Shown: positions 35,281-44,895, numbered from the stretch's first letter. The stretch is 64,000 nucleotides of DNA from Silvibacterium bohemicum (GCF_001006305.1 NZ_LBHJ01000012.1:346231-410230), one strand, 5' to 3'. A program made the numbers and translations. Notes: generated by a model from the sequence alone, not told the origin.

Positions 35281-35315
35281 AAAGGCGGAGTGCGCTGTGA
35301 GCGCACTCCGCCTTT
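35281..35315. terminator. Strong bidirectional terminator between tRNA-Pro and the YXWGXW gene
   Basis: A perfect 16-bp stem, AAAGGCGGAGTGCGCT with AGCGCACTCCGCCTTT, around a 3-base loop. T-rich ends on both strands serve the rightward tRNA and the leftward lipoprotein gene (stop 29 bases away). Confidence 0.9.
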
Positions 35316-35343
35316 GTGTTTTGCCCGCCTTCGTAGCGCTGCG

Positions 35344-36936
35344 CTAGCTGGGCCGGTGCTCTTGCGGAGCGGGATGCTCCGCAGGGTGCTGCTGTTGGGG
35401 CTTCTGCTGCTGAGGAGCAGGCCGAGCCTCAGGCCGCTGTTGCGGGGCTGGCCGTTGTTCGGGGGCGGGTCTTGCCGCCGGGCGTTGCTCGGGAGCAGGC
35501 CGGGCTTCCGGACGCGCCTGCTGTGGAGCTGGTCTCGCTTCCGGCCGGGCTGGCTGATATGCGGGACGAGCCGGCTGAGGAGCCGGCCGCGCTTCGGGAG
35601 CTGGCCTTGCTTCGGGCTTTTGCTGCGGAGCCGGCCTGGCCTCAGGCCGCTGCTGAGCTTGAGGAGTGGGCCTGGTCTGGGGCCGTGGCTGTTGAGCAGC
35701 CGGCCGATTCGGCTCGGCGGCAGGGCGATTGGGTTGGACGGCCGGTCGTGCCTCGAGGCGGCCAGGTTGATTGGCCGGTGCATTCGGACGGGCCACATTC
35801 GGACGCGCTTCGTTGGGACGTGCTTCATTTCCAGGCCGGTTCACGAGCGCCGGGCTGGCCGGGTGATTTGCCATTTCCTGCCGCCGCTGCGCTTCCACGC
35901 TGACCTGGCGCTGCACCGCTGCCGGCATCGGAGCAGGAGCCCTGCGGGCCGACTGCAGAGGCTGTGCCACTACCGCGAGCGCCGGGCGGCCATGATTCAC
36001 CGATGCCCACTGCTGACGATTGGCTGCCATCGAACGCGCGTGCTGCACCTGCTCCGGGAGCGGTCCCAGATGCTGCTCGCGGTACGCCATGTTCTCCGAC
36101 GGAAGCGGACGCGACCGCAACCCGCCGTTGCCGCCGTTGTAGCTCACCCGCGTGTTGTTGATGATGGTGACGTTGTGCACGTAGACGTTTTTGACCACGG
36201 TCACGTTCACGCGAGTGACGGAGCGGTTATACATGAACGAATTGTCGTGCCAATACCCGCCGACGTATCCGACGCCGACATAACCGTACCCATAGTTCAC
36301 TCCGCCGTAGAAGCCAATGTGCGGGCCCCAGTAGCCGTGATGCCAGCCGTATCGATTGCCGTAGAAGCCCCAATATCCCGGAGTCCAGAGCGAGCCGACA
36401 TAAGGAGCGACAACCCACACGCCAGGCACCCAGTAATAGCCGGTATTCGCGTATCCCCAATAGCCGGGGTTCCAGATGTAGTTGTCGCCAGGGCACTCCG
36501 GCTGCTGGTATTCGGGTAGCGCGGGAGGCGGCTCGGGAGCATATTCCACGGGCTGCGCCTGATCCTGGTAGCTGGAGTCCGGAGCGTTGTAGTCGTAATC
36601 CGACCCGCTGGGCGCTGCGGACGAAGTGGCTTGCTCCTGGTCTGGCGGCGGAGGCGGCGCGGTTTCCTGGGATGAGCTGCTGGACGACCGCACGGGAGCC
36701 GCTTGTTGCACCGGTGCGCCCTGTGTCGTGTTCACAGCCGGCGCCAGATTTGCCTGCAATGCGGGATCCTGGTTGTCGTCGGCTACCTGGGTGGCATCCG
36801 GGGTGGCTGCAGAATTTGTCGATTGATCTGGAGTGGCATTTTTATTGCAACCGGCTATCCCGATTGCAAGCGCGAATCCCAGCGCCGATGCCGCCTGGAT
36901 CGCTTTGAGGGTGGTTTTTTTGTCTGTCGTGCTCAT
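35344..36936 (-). CDS. YXWGXW-repeat lipoprotein with Pro/Ala/Arg-rich tail
   Basis: The ATG at 36936 opens a lipoprotein signal (ALGFALAIGIAGC); the frame is open upstream without such features. 530 residues. After a Gln/Ser/Asp-rich linker comes a Trp/Tyr/Gly-rich block (about 145-240: NPGYWGYANTGYYWVPGVW, TPGYWGFYGNRYGWHHGYWG), the YXWGXW repeat. The last 200 residues are a low-complexity run of RPAPQ, EARPN and QARPE units. Such proteins are outer-membrane or periplasmic and of unknown role; the basic proline-rich tail could reach through or bind peptidoglycan. The repeat tail may vary in length between strains. Confidence 0.75.
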   Translation of the reverse strand: MSTTDKKTTLKAIQAASALGFALAIGIAGCNKNATPDQSTNSAATPDATQVADDNQDPALQANLAPAVNTTQGAPVQQAAPVRSSSSSSQETAPPPPPDQEQATSSAAPSGSDYDYNAPDSSYQDQAQPVEYAPEPPPALPEYQQPECPGDNYIWNPGYWGYANTGYYWVPGVWVVAPYVGSLWTPGYWGFYGNRYGWHHGYWGPHIGFYGGVNYGYGYVGVGYVGGYWHDNSFMYNRSVTRVNVTVVKNVYVHNVTIINNTRVSYNGGNGGLRSRPLPSENMAYREQHLGPLPEQVQHARSMAANRQQWASVNHGRPALAVVAQPLQSARRAPAPMPAAVQRQVSVEAQRRQEMANHPASPALVNRPGNEARPNEARPNVARPNAPANQPGRLEARPAVQPNRPAAEPNRPAAQQPRPQTRPTPQAQQRPEARPAPQQKPEARPAPEARPAPQPARPAYQPARPEARPAPQQARPEARPAPEQRPAARPAPEQRPAPQQRPEARPAPQQQKPQQQHPAEHPAPQEHRPS

Positions 36937-37085
36937 GTGGGTTTTCTCCGATATTCCTGACGCGCAAATCATTCTATCTACGGAAGCTTTTGATGCAATT
37001 CGTAGCGTGCCTGCAAAAGCGCAAATTGAAGCACGAGATGAATGGATGAGAAGCTCGTGCAGCAGTATCAACACGCAAACGTCAA

Positions 37086-37113
37086 AAAGGCTGCGGTCAA
37101 CTCCGCAGCCTTT
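37086..37113 (-). terminator. Intrinsic terminator after the small leftward gene
   Basis: AAAGGCTGCGG and CCGCAGCCTTT form a perfect 11-bp stem around 6 bases. On the minus strand it runs into five T. It lies 27 bases past the stop of the 67-residue gene at 37141-37344 and supports that gene being real. Confidence 0.75.
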
Positions 37114-37140
37114 CCGTGGACTTTCTCGTTCCGGACGGCA

Positions 37141-37344
37141 TTATGCCGTCTTTTTCACACCCTCACGCACCCTCTTGAGTTCGCTTTCCCGCCCAGCTGC
37201 ACCGTCGGCCAATCCCCGGTTTTTGCTGGCCTGCTGCGCTTGAGTTGGTTGATGAACGTGGCCGAACTCGCCTCCGCCCTCGTTGCGGCGCTCATGTTCG
37301 CTCGTAGTGCTGGCGTTCTCAGGTGATTTCGATTTGTCCATCAT
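37141..37344 (-). CDS. Small hydrophilic protein of unknown function
   Basis: 67 residues from the ATG at 37344 (AGAAGG about 8 bases upstream). The chain is highly polar and rich in Glu, Lys, Ser, Gly and Ala (MMDKSKSPENAS, EHERRNEGGGEFGHVHQPTQ, SELKRVREGVKKTA), probably disordered. It has no signal peptide or membrane segment. A terminator follows directly. It resembles small stress-associated hydrophilic proteins in composition only; no family is recognised. Confidence 0.5.
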   Translation of the reverse strand: MMDKSKSPENASTTSEHERRNEGGGEFGHVHQPTQAQQASKNRGLADGAAGRESELKRVREGVKKTA

Positions 37345-37528
37345 TGGCAATTACCTTCTGCCATTCAGTGAGATGGATAGCCGGTGCCTGGAGTTGGCCC
37401 GAAGGAGAATCTATGGCGCAATCGCGCTCGAGCAAACTTGAAGATGTATCGAACTTCCACGGCAAGAAACGGATAGCGGCAAGAATCCGCAGGCGGGAGA
37501 ATCGAAGCTGTATTCGGAGGTGAGTACC

Positions 37529-38632
37529 ATGGCTGCAGCAACAATTTTCTCGAGTGATTCCATGCCCAAGCAGTTTGCAATCCCGTCTCTGAACTCCGAC
37601 GTGGCAACCGACGCCGAGGTGGCGTGGAGGATCGTCTCTTCGCGCGATTCAAGCGCCGATGGGCAGCTCTATTACGGAGTTCGCACCACGCTGGTTTTCT
37701 GCCGTCCGTCGTGCCCGAGCCGCCGGCCTTCCCGCCAGAATGTGGAGTTCTTTTCCGATCTGATCTCCGCCTTTGGTGCTGGATACCGTCCGTGCAAACG
37801 CTGCAATCCGGCTGGCCTCCATGCCGAAGCACAGTTGATGGAAACGCTCACCAACCATCTCAACCGCAATCTTGATCGTCCGGTGCCGCTGGCCGAGCTG
37901 GCGCGGATCGCTGGCCTCTCGACCTTCGCCCTGCAACGCGCCTTCAGCCGCGTCCTGGGCATCAGTCCCAGCCAATACCAGGCCCAGAAGCGCGCGGCTG
38001 CATTTCGCGCTCGCCTGACCGATCCCTCGACCCGCATCACCGACGCCATCTACGACGCGGGGTACTCAGGTCCAGCGCGGGCCTATGCCAAAGCGCAGCT
38101 CGGGATGCGCCCGCAGGAGTACCGCAGCCGCGGCCGCGACCTTATCCTTGGCTTCACCACCGGTTCATCGATCCTGGGCCGCATCCTCATCGCTGCCACC
38201 GACCGCGGACTTTGCGCCGTGATCCTCGGCAGGAGCGATGCCGAGATCACAGAGCAGTTGAAGGCGCAGTTTCCCGCAGCCAAAATCGAGGAGCAGCCGG
38301 CGCTCGCATCAGTTCTTGCGCAGGTGCTCTCGCAGCTCACCGAGCACCCCGCAGCTCTGGACCTGCCACTGGATCTCCGCGCTACCGCCTTCCAGATGCG
38401 TGTGTGGCAGGCGCTGCAAAGCATTCCACGCGGCGAGACTCGGACCTATGCTCAACTGGCACGCGAAATTGGGCAGCCCTCCGCGGTTCGTGCAGTAGCA
38501 CGGGCCTGTGCCACGAATCCGGTCGCCGTCGTTATTCCTTGCCACCGAGTCATCGGCTCAGACGGCAAGCTGACCGGTTACCGCTGGGGAGTGGAGCGGA
38601 AAGAGAAATTGCTGGAGATGGAAAAGCAGTAG
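37529..38632 (+). CDS. ada: Ada-type bifunctional regulator/O6-methylguanine-DNA methyltransferase
   Basis: The ATG at 37529 follows GGAGGTG (37517-37523); a GTG at 37520 would overlap that site. 367 residues. Domain order is complete. The N-terminal Ada zinc domain carries its four cysteines (FCRPSCPSRRP, RPCKRCNP) and accepts methyl groups from phosphotriesters. Next is the AraC-type helix-turn-helix (LAELARIAGLSTFALQRAFSRVLGISPSQY). The C-terminal methyltransferase has active-site PCHRV and GYRWGVERKEKLL. It repairs alkylated DNA and, once methylated, should activate alkylation-response genes. Its stop abuts that of the convergent hydrolase without any gap (TAGCTA). Confidence 0.94.
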   Translation: MAAATIFSSDSMPKQFAIPSLNSDVATDAEVAWRIVSSRDSSADGQLYYGVRTTLVFCRPSCPSRRPSRQNVEFFSDLISAFGAGYRPCKRCNPAGLHAEAQLMETLTNHLNRNLDRPVPLAELARIAGLSTFALQRAFSRVLGISPSQYQAQKRAAAFRARLTDPSTRITDAIYDAGYSGPARAYAKAQLGMRPQEYRSRGRDLILGFTTGSSILGRILIAATDRGLCAVILGRSDAEITEQLKAQFPAAKIEEQPALASVLAQVLSQLTEHPAALDLPLDLRATAFQMRVWQALQSIPRGETRTYAQLAREIGQPSAVRAVARACATNPVAVVIPCHRVIGSDGKLTGYRWGVERKEKLLEMEKQ

Positions 38633-39538
38633 CTATTGCAGCGTCGCCAGCCAGTTGAGAACGACGGTGGTGAGCGCCAGGCGGTGATCGGAGTAAGCAT
38701 GATCGGTGGGGAAATGCGCTTCGGTAACTCTCGCATTTCCCGCCTTCTTCAATGCCGTGGCAAAGGTCTGGTCGGCAGGCCCCAGACCATCATCCGAGGT
38801 GATGACCAGCACCGGCCTCGAACTGAGATCGGATGCGAAATCGTTGAAGTTCAGGGACGCGCGGTGCTCGTACATCTCGTTGACCAGCGACTCCACGGTG
38901 CAGCCGGCGAGCGGAACGCCGTTGTTCTCCTCGGTGAACCTCTCGATGAGGGTTTTCTTTACGCCTTCGTCCGCGTCGTGTTGACTTCCCCCGATGCTTG
39001 CGGGCGGGAAGCTGGCTCCGATATTCCAGGCAGAGATCATCGCCACACCGGCCAGCTTGTGATCATGCGCGGCGGCTGAGGCGACCAGATACCCGCCCAT
39101 GCTGTGTCCGAGCACCACGATCTTGCTGGTGTCAATGCGATATTTTTTGGCGTTTGCCGGGCTGCTCACGAAAGCCACTTCGGAGTCGGCGTCTTCGATC
39201 GCATGCTGAAACGAGAAGTCGCCTTTGACTCCCCACGAGCCGCGATAGTGGACGGCCAGTACGTTCCATCCTGCTCGCCGGATGGCCTGTGCCAGATCCA
39301 GATTCTGTTCGTAGCCGGGGAATCCGTGCATCAGCACGAGCGTCGGATGAGGACCTGCGCCAGATGCCAGATAGAAGACGCCCAACAGGTTCTCGCCATG
39401 GCTGGGCAGATCGGCAAGCGAGACCATCGAGGCGGGATATTTCGTATCCTGCGCGGGGTCGGCGGTCAGCGCGGAGGGAACCTGCTGCGCGAAGGAAAGG
39501 CTGCAGAGGGTCAGGGCAAGAGGCAGAGCTGAACGCAT
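38633..39538 (-). CDS. Secreted alpha/beta hydrolase
   Basis: The ATG at 39538 gives 301 residues with a clean signal peptide (LPLALTLCSLSFAQQ); an ATG 48 bases upstream is also possible. The alpha/beta hydrolase fold is shown by LVLMHGFPGYEQN (oxyanion loop), the nucleophile elbow VLGHSMGGYL, a late aspartate (ITSDDGLG) and the histidine in TDHAYSDHR. It is probably a periplasmic esterase or peptidase-like lipase; the substrate is unknown. It ends head-on against ada with no spacer. Confidence 0.8.
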   Translation of the reverse strand: MRSALPLALTLCSLSFAQQVPSALTADPAQDTKYPASMVSLADLPSHGENLLGVFYLASGAGPHPTLVLMHGFPGYEQNLDLAQAIRRAGWNVLAVHYRGSWGVKGDFSFQHAIEDADSEVAFVSSPANAKKYRIDTSKIVVLGHSMGGYLVASAAAHDHKLAGVAMISAWNIGASFPPASIGGSQHDADEGVKKTLIERFTEENNGVPLAGCTVESLVNEMYEHRASLNFNDFASDLSSRPVLVITSDDGLGPADQTFATALKKAGNARVTEAHFPTDHAYSDHRLALTTVVLNWLATLQ

Positions 39539-39673
39539 CAAAAAGCGATCTGGAAGACAAACCAGGAGACGAGCCAGGCGAACCATGTACAGATTGTGAG
39601 CGCCCGCAACCGTTTGCGCAAATGATTTGCGGCGATCTACGCGGGCGCGATGCTACTCCTGAACTCGCTGCGC

Positions 39674-40957
39674 CTATTTCGCGGCAACGGCAGCCGGCTC
39701 ACGCAGCCAGCCGTAAAGCGGAAACCGCTCCGCCAGCTCCAGCACCTGTCCCTGAATTCGCTTCAGAGCCTGCGGATTGCTGCGCTCGTTGAGCGCTTCC
39801 ACGATCCACTTGCCGATGATGCGCATCTCCGCTTCCTTCATGCCGCGAGTGGTAAGCGCTGGCGTTCCGATGCGAATGCCGCTCGGCTTCAGCGGAGGAT
39901 TCACATCATACGGAATCGCATTCTTGTTTACGGTGATGCCGGCTGCGCCGAGCGCCGCCTCGGCTTCGCTGCCCAAAATGCCCTTCTCAAAGACATCGAC
40001 CAGCATCAGATGCGTGTCCGTTCCGCCGGAGATGATGCGCAGACCCTCGGCCTGCAGCGTCTCGGCGAGCGCCTTGGCGTTGGCGACGATCTGCTTCGCG
40101 TAAATCTTGAAGTCGGGTTGCAGCGCTTCACGAAAGGCGGCGGCCTTGGCGGCAATGATATGCACCAGTGGACCACCCTGCTGGCCGGGGAAGACACTCT
40201 TGTCAATCGCTGCCGCGAAAGACTGGCCCGACAAAATCAAGCCCGCGCGAGGTCCGCGCAGAGTCTTGTGAGTGGTCGTGGTGGTGATGTGCGCATGCGG
40301 CACCGGCGAAGGATGCGCGCCGCCTGCGACTAGCCCGGCAAAGTGCGCCATGTCCACGATCAGCAATGCTCCCACTTTGTCGGCAATCTCACGCATGCGC
40401 GCGAAGTCGAAGATGCGGGGATAGGCGCTGCCGCCGCCGACAATGACCTTTGGATTTTCCCGCTGCGCAATCGACTCCAGCTCGTCATAGTCGATCTGCT
40501 CGGTGTCCTTGCGGACCGTGTAGGAAGCAACCTTGTAGAGCTTTCCTGAAAAATTCAGCTTGTGCCCGTGAGTGAGGTGTCCGCCATGCGCGAGATCCAG
40601 GCCGAGAATGGTGTCGCCGGGCTGCAGCACTGCCATGTAGGCAGCGGCGTTGGCCTGTGAGCCCGAATGCGGCTGCACATTCGCATGCTCCGCGCCGAAG
40701 AGCTGCTTGGCGCGGTCGCGTGCCAGGTTCTCCACTACATCCGCGAATTCGCAGCCGCCATAGTAGCGGCGGCCCGGATAGCCCTCGGCATACTTATTGG
40801 TAAATACCGAACCTGCCGCCTCGAGCACGGCCTCGCTCACGAAGTTCTCTGAAGCGATCATCTCCAGCCCTTCGTGCTGGCGGCGAACTTCGTGGTCAAT
40901 AGCGGCGGCGATCTCGGGATCGGCCTGGGCAAGCGGCAAAGACATACGGTCGGACAT
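39674..40957 (-). CDS. glyA: Serine hydroxymethyltransferase
   Basis: 427 residues from the ATG at 40957; the open frame further upstream shadows the preceding gene. Makes glycine and 5,10-methylene-tetrahydrofolate from serine, using PLP. Visible are [56 protein letters not shown], and the PLP lysine in [15 protein letters not shown]. It lies 2 bases downstream of a 204-residue unknown gene, itself overlapping a hydrolase gene: one leftward operon. Confidence 0.97.
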   Translation of the reverse strand: MSDRMSLPLAQADPEIAAAIDHEVRRQHEGLEMIASENFVSEAVLEAAGSVFTNKYAEGYPGRRYYGGCEFADVVENLARDRAKQLFGAEHANVQPHSGSQANAAAYMAVLQPGDTILGLDLAHGGHLTHGHKLNFSGKLYKVASYTVRKDTEQIDYDELESIAQRENPKVIVGGGSAYPRIFDFARMREIADKVGALLIVDMAHFAGLVAGGAHPSPVPHAHITTTTTHKTLRGPRAGLILSGQSFAAAIDKSVFPGQQGGPLVHIIAAKAAAFREALQPDFKIYAKQIVANAKALAETLQAEGLRIISGGTDTHLMLVDVFEKGILGSEAEAALGAAGITVNKNAIPYDVNPPLKPSGIRIGTPALTTRGMKEAEMRIIGKWIVEALNERSNPQALKRIQGQVLELAERFPLYGWLREPAAVAAK

Positions 40958-40959
40958 GC

Positions 40960-41574
40960 CTAAATTGTAGCGCCTGACTGTGAGAAATATGCCGGAAGGA
41001 TTGCTGCTTCGCGAAGCTCTTGAATCAGAAGCGAAAGTGCGGCGATATAGCGGGGATGATTGCCCATACTCGGAAACGGAATCGCAGGCCTGAGCAGATC
41101 GAGCCGGCCTGCTTTCAGAGCAGCCTCTTTGACGAAAAGCTCGCTGCCTTTGTGAATGGGAAGGATCGCGAGCGGAGAGGCTTTCGCGATCCGCTGCGAA
41201 AGATAATCTATGGATCTCTTCCATTCCGCGCGGCGCAGGGCATGTTTCTCGATGTGGTTGACGGGCTCGGCGCAGAGGTCTTCGAGATAACAACCTGACG
41301 CTCGAAAACCCTCTAGAAATGCGGGCATGGTCATCGCGTCAACGCCATAAGCCATGCGAAAAGCCTGCTCGGTGTATCGAACCAGGTTCGAATTCCCCGC
41401 GTAGAAAAAAGTGCCGCCCGCCGGCCGGGACTCGGCGACGAGCAGCACTCCAACTTTCTTGGGGCGATAGCGGAGCCGAAGCTCTTCGAAAAATTCGGTC
41501 GAGCACGGGGCCGGATCTTCCGAAGGATGCTCAGCTTTGCGAGGGCGGGATTTGGCTTCCCGCCCCGTGCTCAC
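40960..41574 (-). CDS. Conserved-looking protein of unknown function in the glyA operon
   Basis: 204 residues. A beta-alpha opening, [34 protein letters not shown], resembles the first strand and active-site loop of the uracil-DNA-glycosylase-like fold, but the family's later motifs are not clear. Further on are [19 protein letters not shown] and a C-terminal [22 protein letters not shown], whose Asn-His could sit in an active site. There is no signal peptide. Its start overlaps the preceding hydrolase stop (ATGA), and its stop is 2 bases from glyA, so it is firmly embedded in an operon. No function is assigned. Confidence 0.6.
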   Translation of the reverse strand: MSTGREAKSRPRKAEHPSEDPAPCSTEFFEELRLRYRPKKVGVLLVAESRPAGGTFFYAGNSNLVRYTEQAFRMAYGVDAMTMPAFLEGFRASGCYLEDLCAEPVNHIEKHALRRAEWKRSIDYLSQRIAKASPLAILPIHKGSELFVKEAALKAGRLDLLRPAIPFPSMGNHPRYIAALSLLIQELREAAILPAYFSQSGATI

Positions 41575-43544
41575 TTCGCCTCCACCAGCGGCAGCTCCAC
41601 GAAGCTCTCATGCCCGGGAGCATGCCATATCCGCTGCTCTGCCTTTTTGTAATCCTCCGGCTTCGCCCAGAAGATATTCGGCACGAACGTCTGCGGATTG
41701 CGGTCATACAGCGGGAACCAGCTCGACTGCACCTGCACCATGATGCGATGCCCGGGCAGAAAGACGTGATTGGCCGTAGGCAGCGCGAATTGGTAGAGCA
41801 GAGGCTCACTGGGTTGAATCGCTTTGGGTGATGCGAAGCTCTCGCGATAGCGTCCGCGGAAGATATCTGCCGAGATCATCAGCTGATAGCCGCCCAGCAT
41901 CTTCTCTCCGGCAACTTCATCCGGGTAGACATCGATCAGCTTCACCACCCAGTCCGAATCCGTTCCGCTGGTTGATGCGACGAGATGGGCCAGCGGCTGC
42001 CCGCTGATCTTCACCGGCTTGGTGAGCACATCGGTTTCGAAGGCCAGCACGTCGGTTCGTCCCGATGCTTCCCGCTGATCGTCCACCAGCCACTCCGGCC
42101 AGGTGAGGCCGTTGTCGTAGCCGACAGGTTGAATCGGCCGCTTGCGAAAGGGCACCGGCTTCGCTGGATCGGAAACGTAGGCGTCGAAGGCCGCGTCGCC
42201 GCCGGCCGGAGCGCCGAAGCCCAGCTTCAATCCCGGCTCCAGATACAACGGGGTAGCTTTCACCGCGCATCCATCCGCGCATCCTGCAGGCCACGAGGGC
42301 AGCTTCTCCCACTCGTTCTCTCCGGTCGCGAAGGCCCACACGGGAGGAATCTCCGTCTTCGGCGTCTCATCCTTCAGGTACTTCGCGAGAAACGGCCGCA
42401 GGATATGCTGCCGGAAATAAAGCCCGGTATCGCTGTCGAACTTGATCGGTCCAAGGTTGCTGGCCTCCTCTATCTCCTGTCCGTGATGCCAGGGACCGAG
42501 CGCCAAGTAGACCATATCGTTACTCGTGTCCTTCGGCTTGATGGCCTTGTAGACAGCGATTGCGCCGTAGATATCTTCCTGGTCCCAGAGGCTGGCCACC
42601 AGCAAGGTCGGCACCTTCAGCGGTTCGTCGGCCAATATCTTGTCGACTGCCTGGTCGCTCCAGAATGCGTCATAGCTGGGATGAGCGAGAACCTTCTGCC
42701 AGAAGCCTATCTGCTCGAGCCCTCGCTCTTTGCCGAGCTCGCCGGCCGACACGGCATTCATGTACATGTCGTAGTCGTCGAAGTTGCTGGTCCACCACTT
42801 GATGGTGTTGGAGCGCGTTCCCGCCTGCTCAAAGATGTAGGGCATGTTCTGTTCGCGGAAGGCGCCGTTGTGAAACCAGTCGTCGCCCATCCAGCCATCG
42901 ACCATGGGATTCATCGGCACCGCTACCTTCAATGCGGGGTGCGGATGCACAAGCGGCGTCAGGGAGAGATAGCCGTCGTAGGAGATGCCCAGGATGCCGA
43001 CCTTGCCGTTGCTCTCGGGAAGATGCTTCACCAGCCAGTCGATGGTGTCGTAGGTGTCGGTCGATTCATCCACCGGAGTTGGATTCTGCGGGCCGTGCAG
43101 TGGGCGGTTCATCACGTAGTCGCCTTCCGAGCCATATTTCCCGCGAATGTCCTGCACCACGCGGATGTATCCGTCTTCGACAACTACCTCCACCGCGTTG
43201 TCATAGCCATCCAGGCTTGGCCCAAGATGCGAGCTCGGCCCGTAGCCGGTAAGCGCATTCGCATCGTAGGGAGTGCGCGTCATCAGCATCGCCGCATGAT
43301 TCGCTCCCTTCGGCACCAGGATCACGGTATGCAGCTTGACTCCATCGCGCATGGGGATCATTACCTCGCGGCGTTCGTAGTCGAAGCCGCTGGCTGGCAA
43401 ATGCAGCTCCGCCGGAGTTTCACTCGGATAGTTCGGATATTTCGCGTTCTGAGCTAAGGAGGGATACGTCGCGGCAAAAGGAAGAATCAGGCTGCTCAGC
43501 AAAAGAGAAGACGAAAGCGTGCGAAGACGTTCAAGCCGAAACAT
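41571..43544 (-). CDS. Secreted CocE/NonD-family hydrolase, alpha-amino-acid ester hydrolase-like
   Basis: 657 residues with a signal peptide (LLLSSLILPFAATYPSLAQ). The X-Pro dipeptidyl-peptidase S15-like fold is shown by MIPMRDGVKLHTVILVPKG, the nucleophile motif GISYDGYLSL, and a C-terminal jelly-roll domain (from about 440). This arrangement is that of glutaryl-7-ACA acylases and alpha-amino-acid ester hydrolases, which act on esters or beta-lactam side chains. The natural substrate is probably a peptide or amino-acid ester in the periplasm. First gene of the operon with the 204-residue protein and glyA. Confidence 0.85.
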   Translation of the reverse strand: MFRLERLRTLSSSLLLSSLILPFAATYPSLAQNAKYPNYPSETPAELHLPASGFDYERREVMIPMRDGVKLHTVILVPKGANHAAMLMTRTPYDANALTGYGPSSHLGPSLDGYDNAVEVVVEDGYIRVVQDIRGKYGSEGDYVMNRPLHGPQNPTPVDESTDTYDTIDWLVKHLPESNGKVGILGISYDGYLSLTPLVHPHPALKVAVPMNPMVDGWMGDDWFHNGAFREQNMPYIFEQAGTRSNTIKWWTSNFDDYDMYMNAVSAGELGKERGLEQIGFWQKVLAHPSYDAFWSDQAVDKILADEPLKVPTLLVASLWDQEDIYGAIAVYKAIKPKDTSNDMVYLALGPWHHGQEIEEASNLGPIKFDSDTGLYFRQHILRPFLAKYLKDETPKTEIPPVWAFATGENEWEKLPSWPAGCADGCAVKATPLYLEPGLKLGFGAPAGGDAAFDAYVSDPAKPVPFRKRPIQPVGYDNGLTWPEWLVDDQREASGRTDVLAFETDVLTKPVKISGQPLAHLVASTSGTDSDWVVKLIDVYPDEVAGEKMLGGYQLMISADIFRGRYRESFASPKAIQPSEPLLYQFALPTANHVFLPGHRIMVQVQSSWFPLYDRNPQTFVPNIFWAKPEDYKKAEQRIWHAPGHESFVELPLVEAK

Positions 43545-43632
43545 GTGGTTTTCTCCGGAGGTGTCGAGAAGCGCTCTAGCGTTGGCCGAAGCGCTTCTGT
43601 TCTTTACCGGATACTACACGCAGCGGAAACCG

Positions 43633-44895
43633 CTAATCAGCAGAAGAAGCGGCGAGGCGGGGATCATCTTGTGGGCTGGTGAAAACACGACCCTGCGCGA
43701 GTGCCTTGAAGGCCGAATACACAAACGAACCCAGATACCATCCGTCGATGAACTTGTATGGCGTTTCGCCGGTGGTGTAGTGGCCGCAGGGCAGGACTTT
43801 CGATACGTAATCGATGCCAAGCTTCGCAAAACTGCGCAGCACTTCGAGCGAATACTCTTCCAGAAACGTGAGATCGTACCTGGCATGAACCACCAGCACC
43901 TTTTTAGGCTGGGCGGCGAAGCGCCGCATGTAGTTCACCGGGCTGGTCGCGCCAAAGAGCTGCCGCAGCCGTTCCTGCGTCAGGCCCGCATCCTCGAAGG
44001 CCTTGCGGATATGCCGCGTGCTCTGGCCGGTCCACACCACATCGCCGAAGGAGGTCGATGCGTGATTGAAGGCATTCACGCGAAGCCGCGCGTCGTGAGC
44101 AGATGCGATAAATGCATAGCAGGAGCCCAGGCTGGTGCCAAGCACGCCGAACTGCTCGTAGCCTTGCTCCTCCAGCCAATCCATGCAGCAGCGGATATCG
44201 ACGACGGCCTGCCGGCAGGCGGCGATATTGCGTCCGATATTGGAGCTCACGGCGTAGTCGGATCTCTCCAGCTCGGCCGGCCGCCGAATGTCGTGGTAAG
44301 GCTTGCTCAGCCGCAGCGCCGAAACTCCAAAACGATTGAAGAGCGAGCACAGCGCATTGTGGCTGAAGGCATCCGCATTCCACTGCGGCATCACGATCAT
44401 GGCCTGCTTCGGCTTGCCCTGCATTTTTTCAGCAGGCGCCGGATACCAGCGGGCATTGACGAAATCATTCTCGGGATAAGGCGTGCGGATGGGCGAGGTA
44501 AAGCGCAGGAACTGTGCGGCCTCCAATTTCCCATCGATGGCCATCTGCTTCAGCTCGGCATCCCGCTTTAGCGTTTCAGGACGAACATTGGTCGGGAAGA
44601 GCTCGGGATGGCGCGTCTCGAGTTGAAAATCATTCGGGCGCTGGTAGTCGTAAAAGGCTTCGCTGCGCTGCACGATGGCATCGTTCAGAGCGGCCAGCGC
44701 ATCTTCGGCTTCGTGCGGGTTCAGATCCGCCGGATTCCTCGATCCAAAAATCTTCTCGTGCAGTCCTGCAGATTCGACAAAGTCTTGCAGCCACTCGAAT
44801 CCCCACTCCACCGGACGCACGATGCGATTTTCATCGCGCGTGGTGAGCTCGGTCTCCCACGCGTACATTCGGCGTGCATACCAGTTCTTAAACAT
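43633..44895 (-). CDS. Alpha/beta hydrolase, ABHD18-like
   Basis: 420 residues from the ATG at 44895, or 425 from 44910; both overlap the end of alr. The nucleophile elbow is GVLGTSLGSCYAFIAS, the aspartate probably lies in VVHARYDLTFLEEYS, and the histidine in LPCGHYTTGETPYKF. The pattern matches the Abhydrolase_18 type. There is no signal peptide, so it is likely cytoplasmic. Overlap with the end of alr suggests translational coupling, but a functional link to D-alanine is not evident. Confidence 0.7.
   Translation of the reverse strand: MFKNWYARRMYAWETELTTRDENRIVRPVEWGFEWLQDFVESAGLHEKIFGSRNPADLNPHEAEDALAALNDAIVQRSEAFYDYQRPNDFQLETRHPELFPTNVRPETLKRDAELKQMAIDGKLEAAQFLRFTSPIRTPYPENDFVNARWYPAPAEKMQGKPKQAMIVMPQWNADAFSHNALCSLFNRFGVSALRLSKPYHDIRRPAELERSDYAVSSNIGRNIAACRQAVVDIRCCMDWLEEQGYEQFGVLGTSLGSCYAFIASAHDARLRVNAFNHASTSFGDVVWTGQSTRHIRKAFEDAGLTQERLRQLFGATSPVNYMRRFAAQPKKVLVVHARYDLTFLEEYSLEVLRSFAKLGIDYVSKVLPCGHYTTGETPYKFIDGWYLGSFVYSAFKALAQGRVFTSPQDDPRLAASSAD

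Noticed and set aside
41985-43457. Plus-strand open frame (490 codons) opposite the amino-acid-ester hydrolase-like gene
   Set aside because: Antisense shadow; the minus strand has a signal peptide, catalytic motifs and an operon structure.
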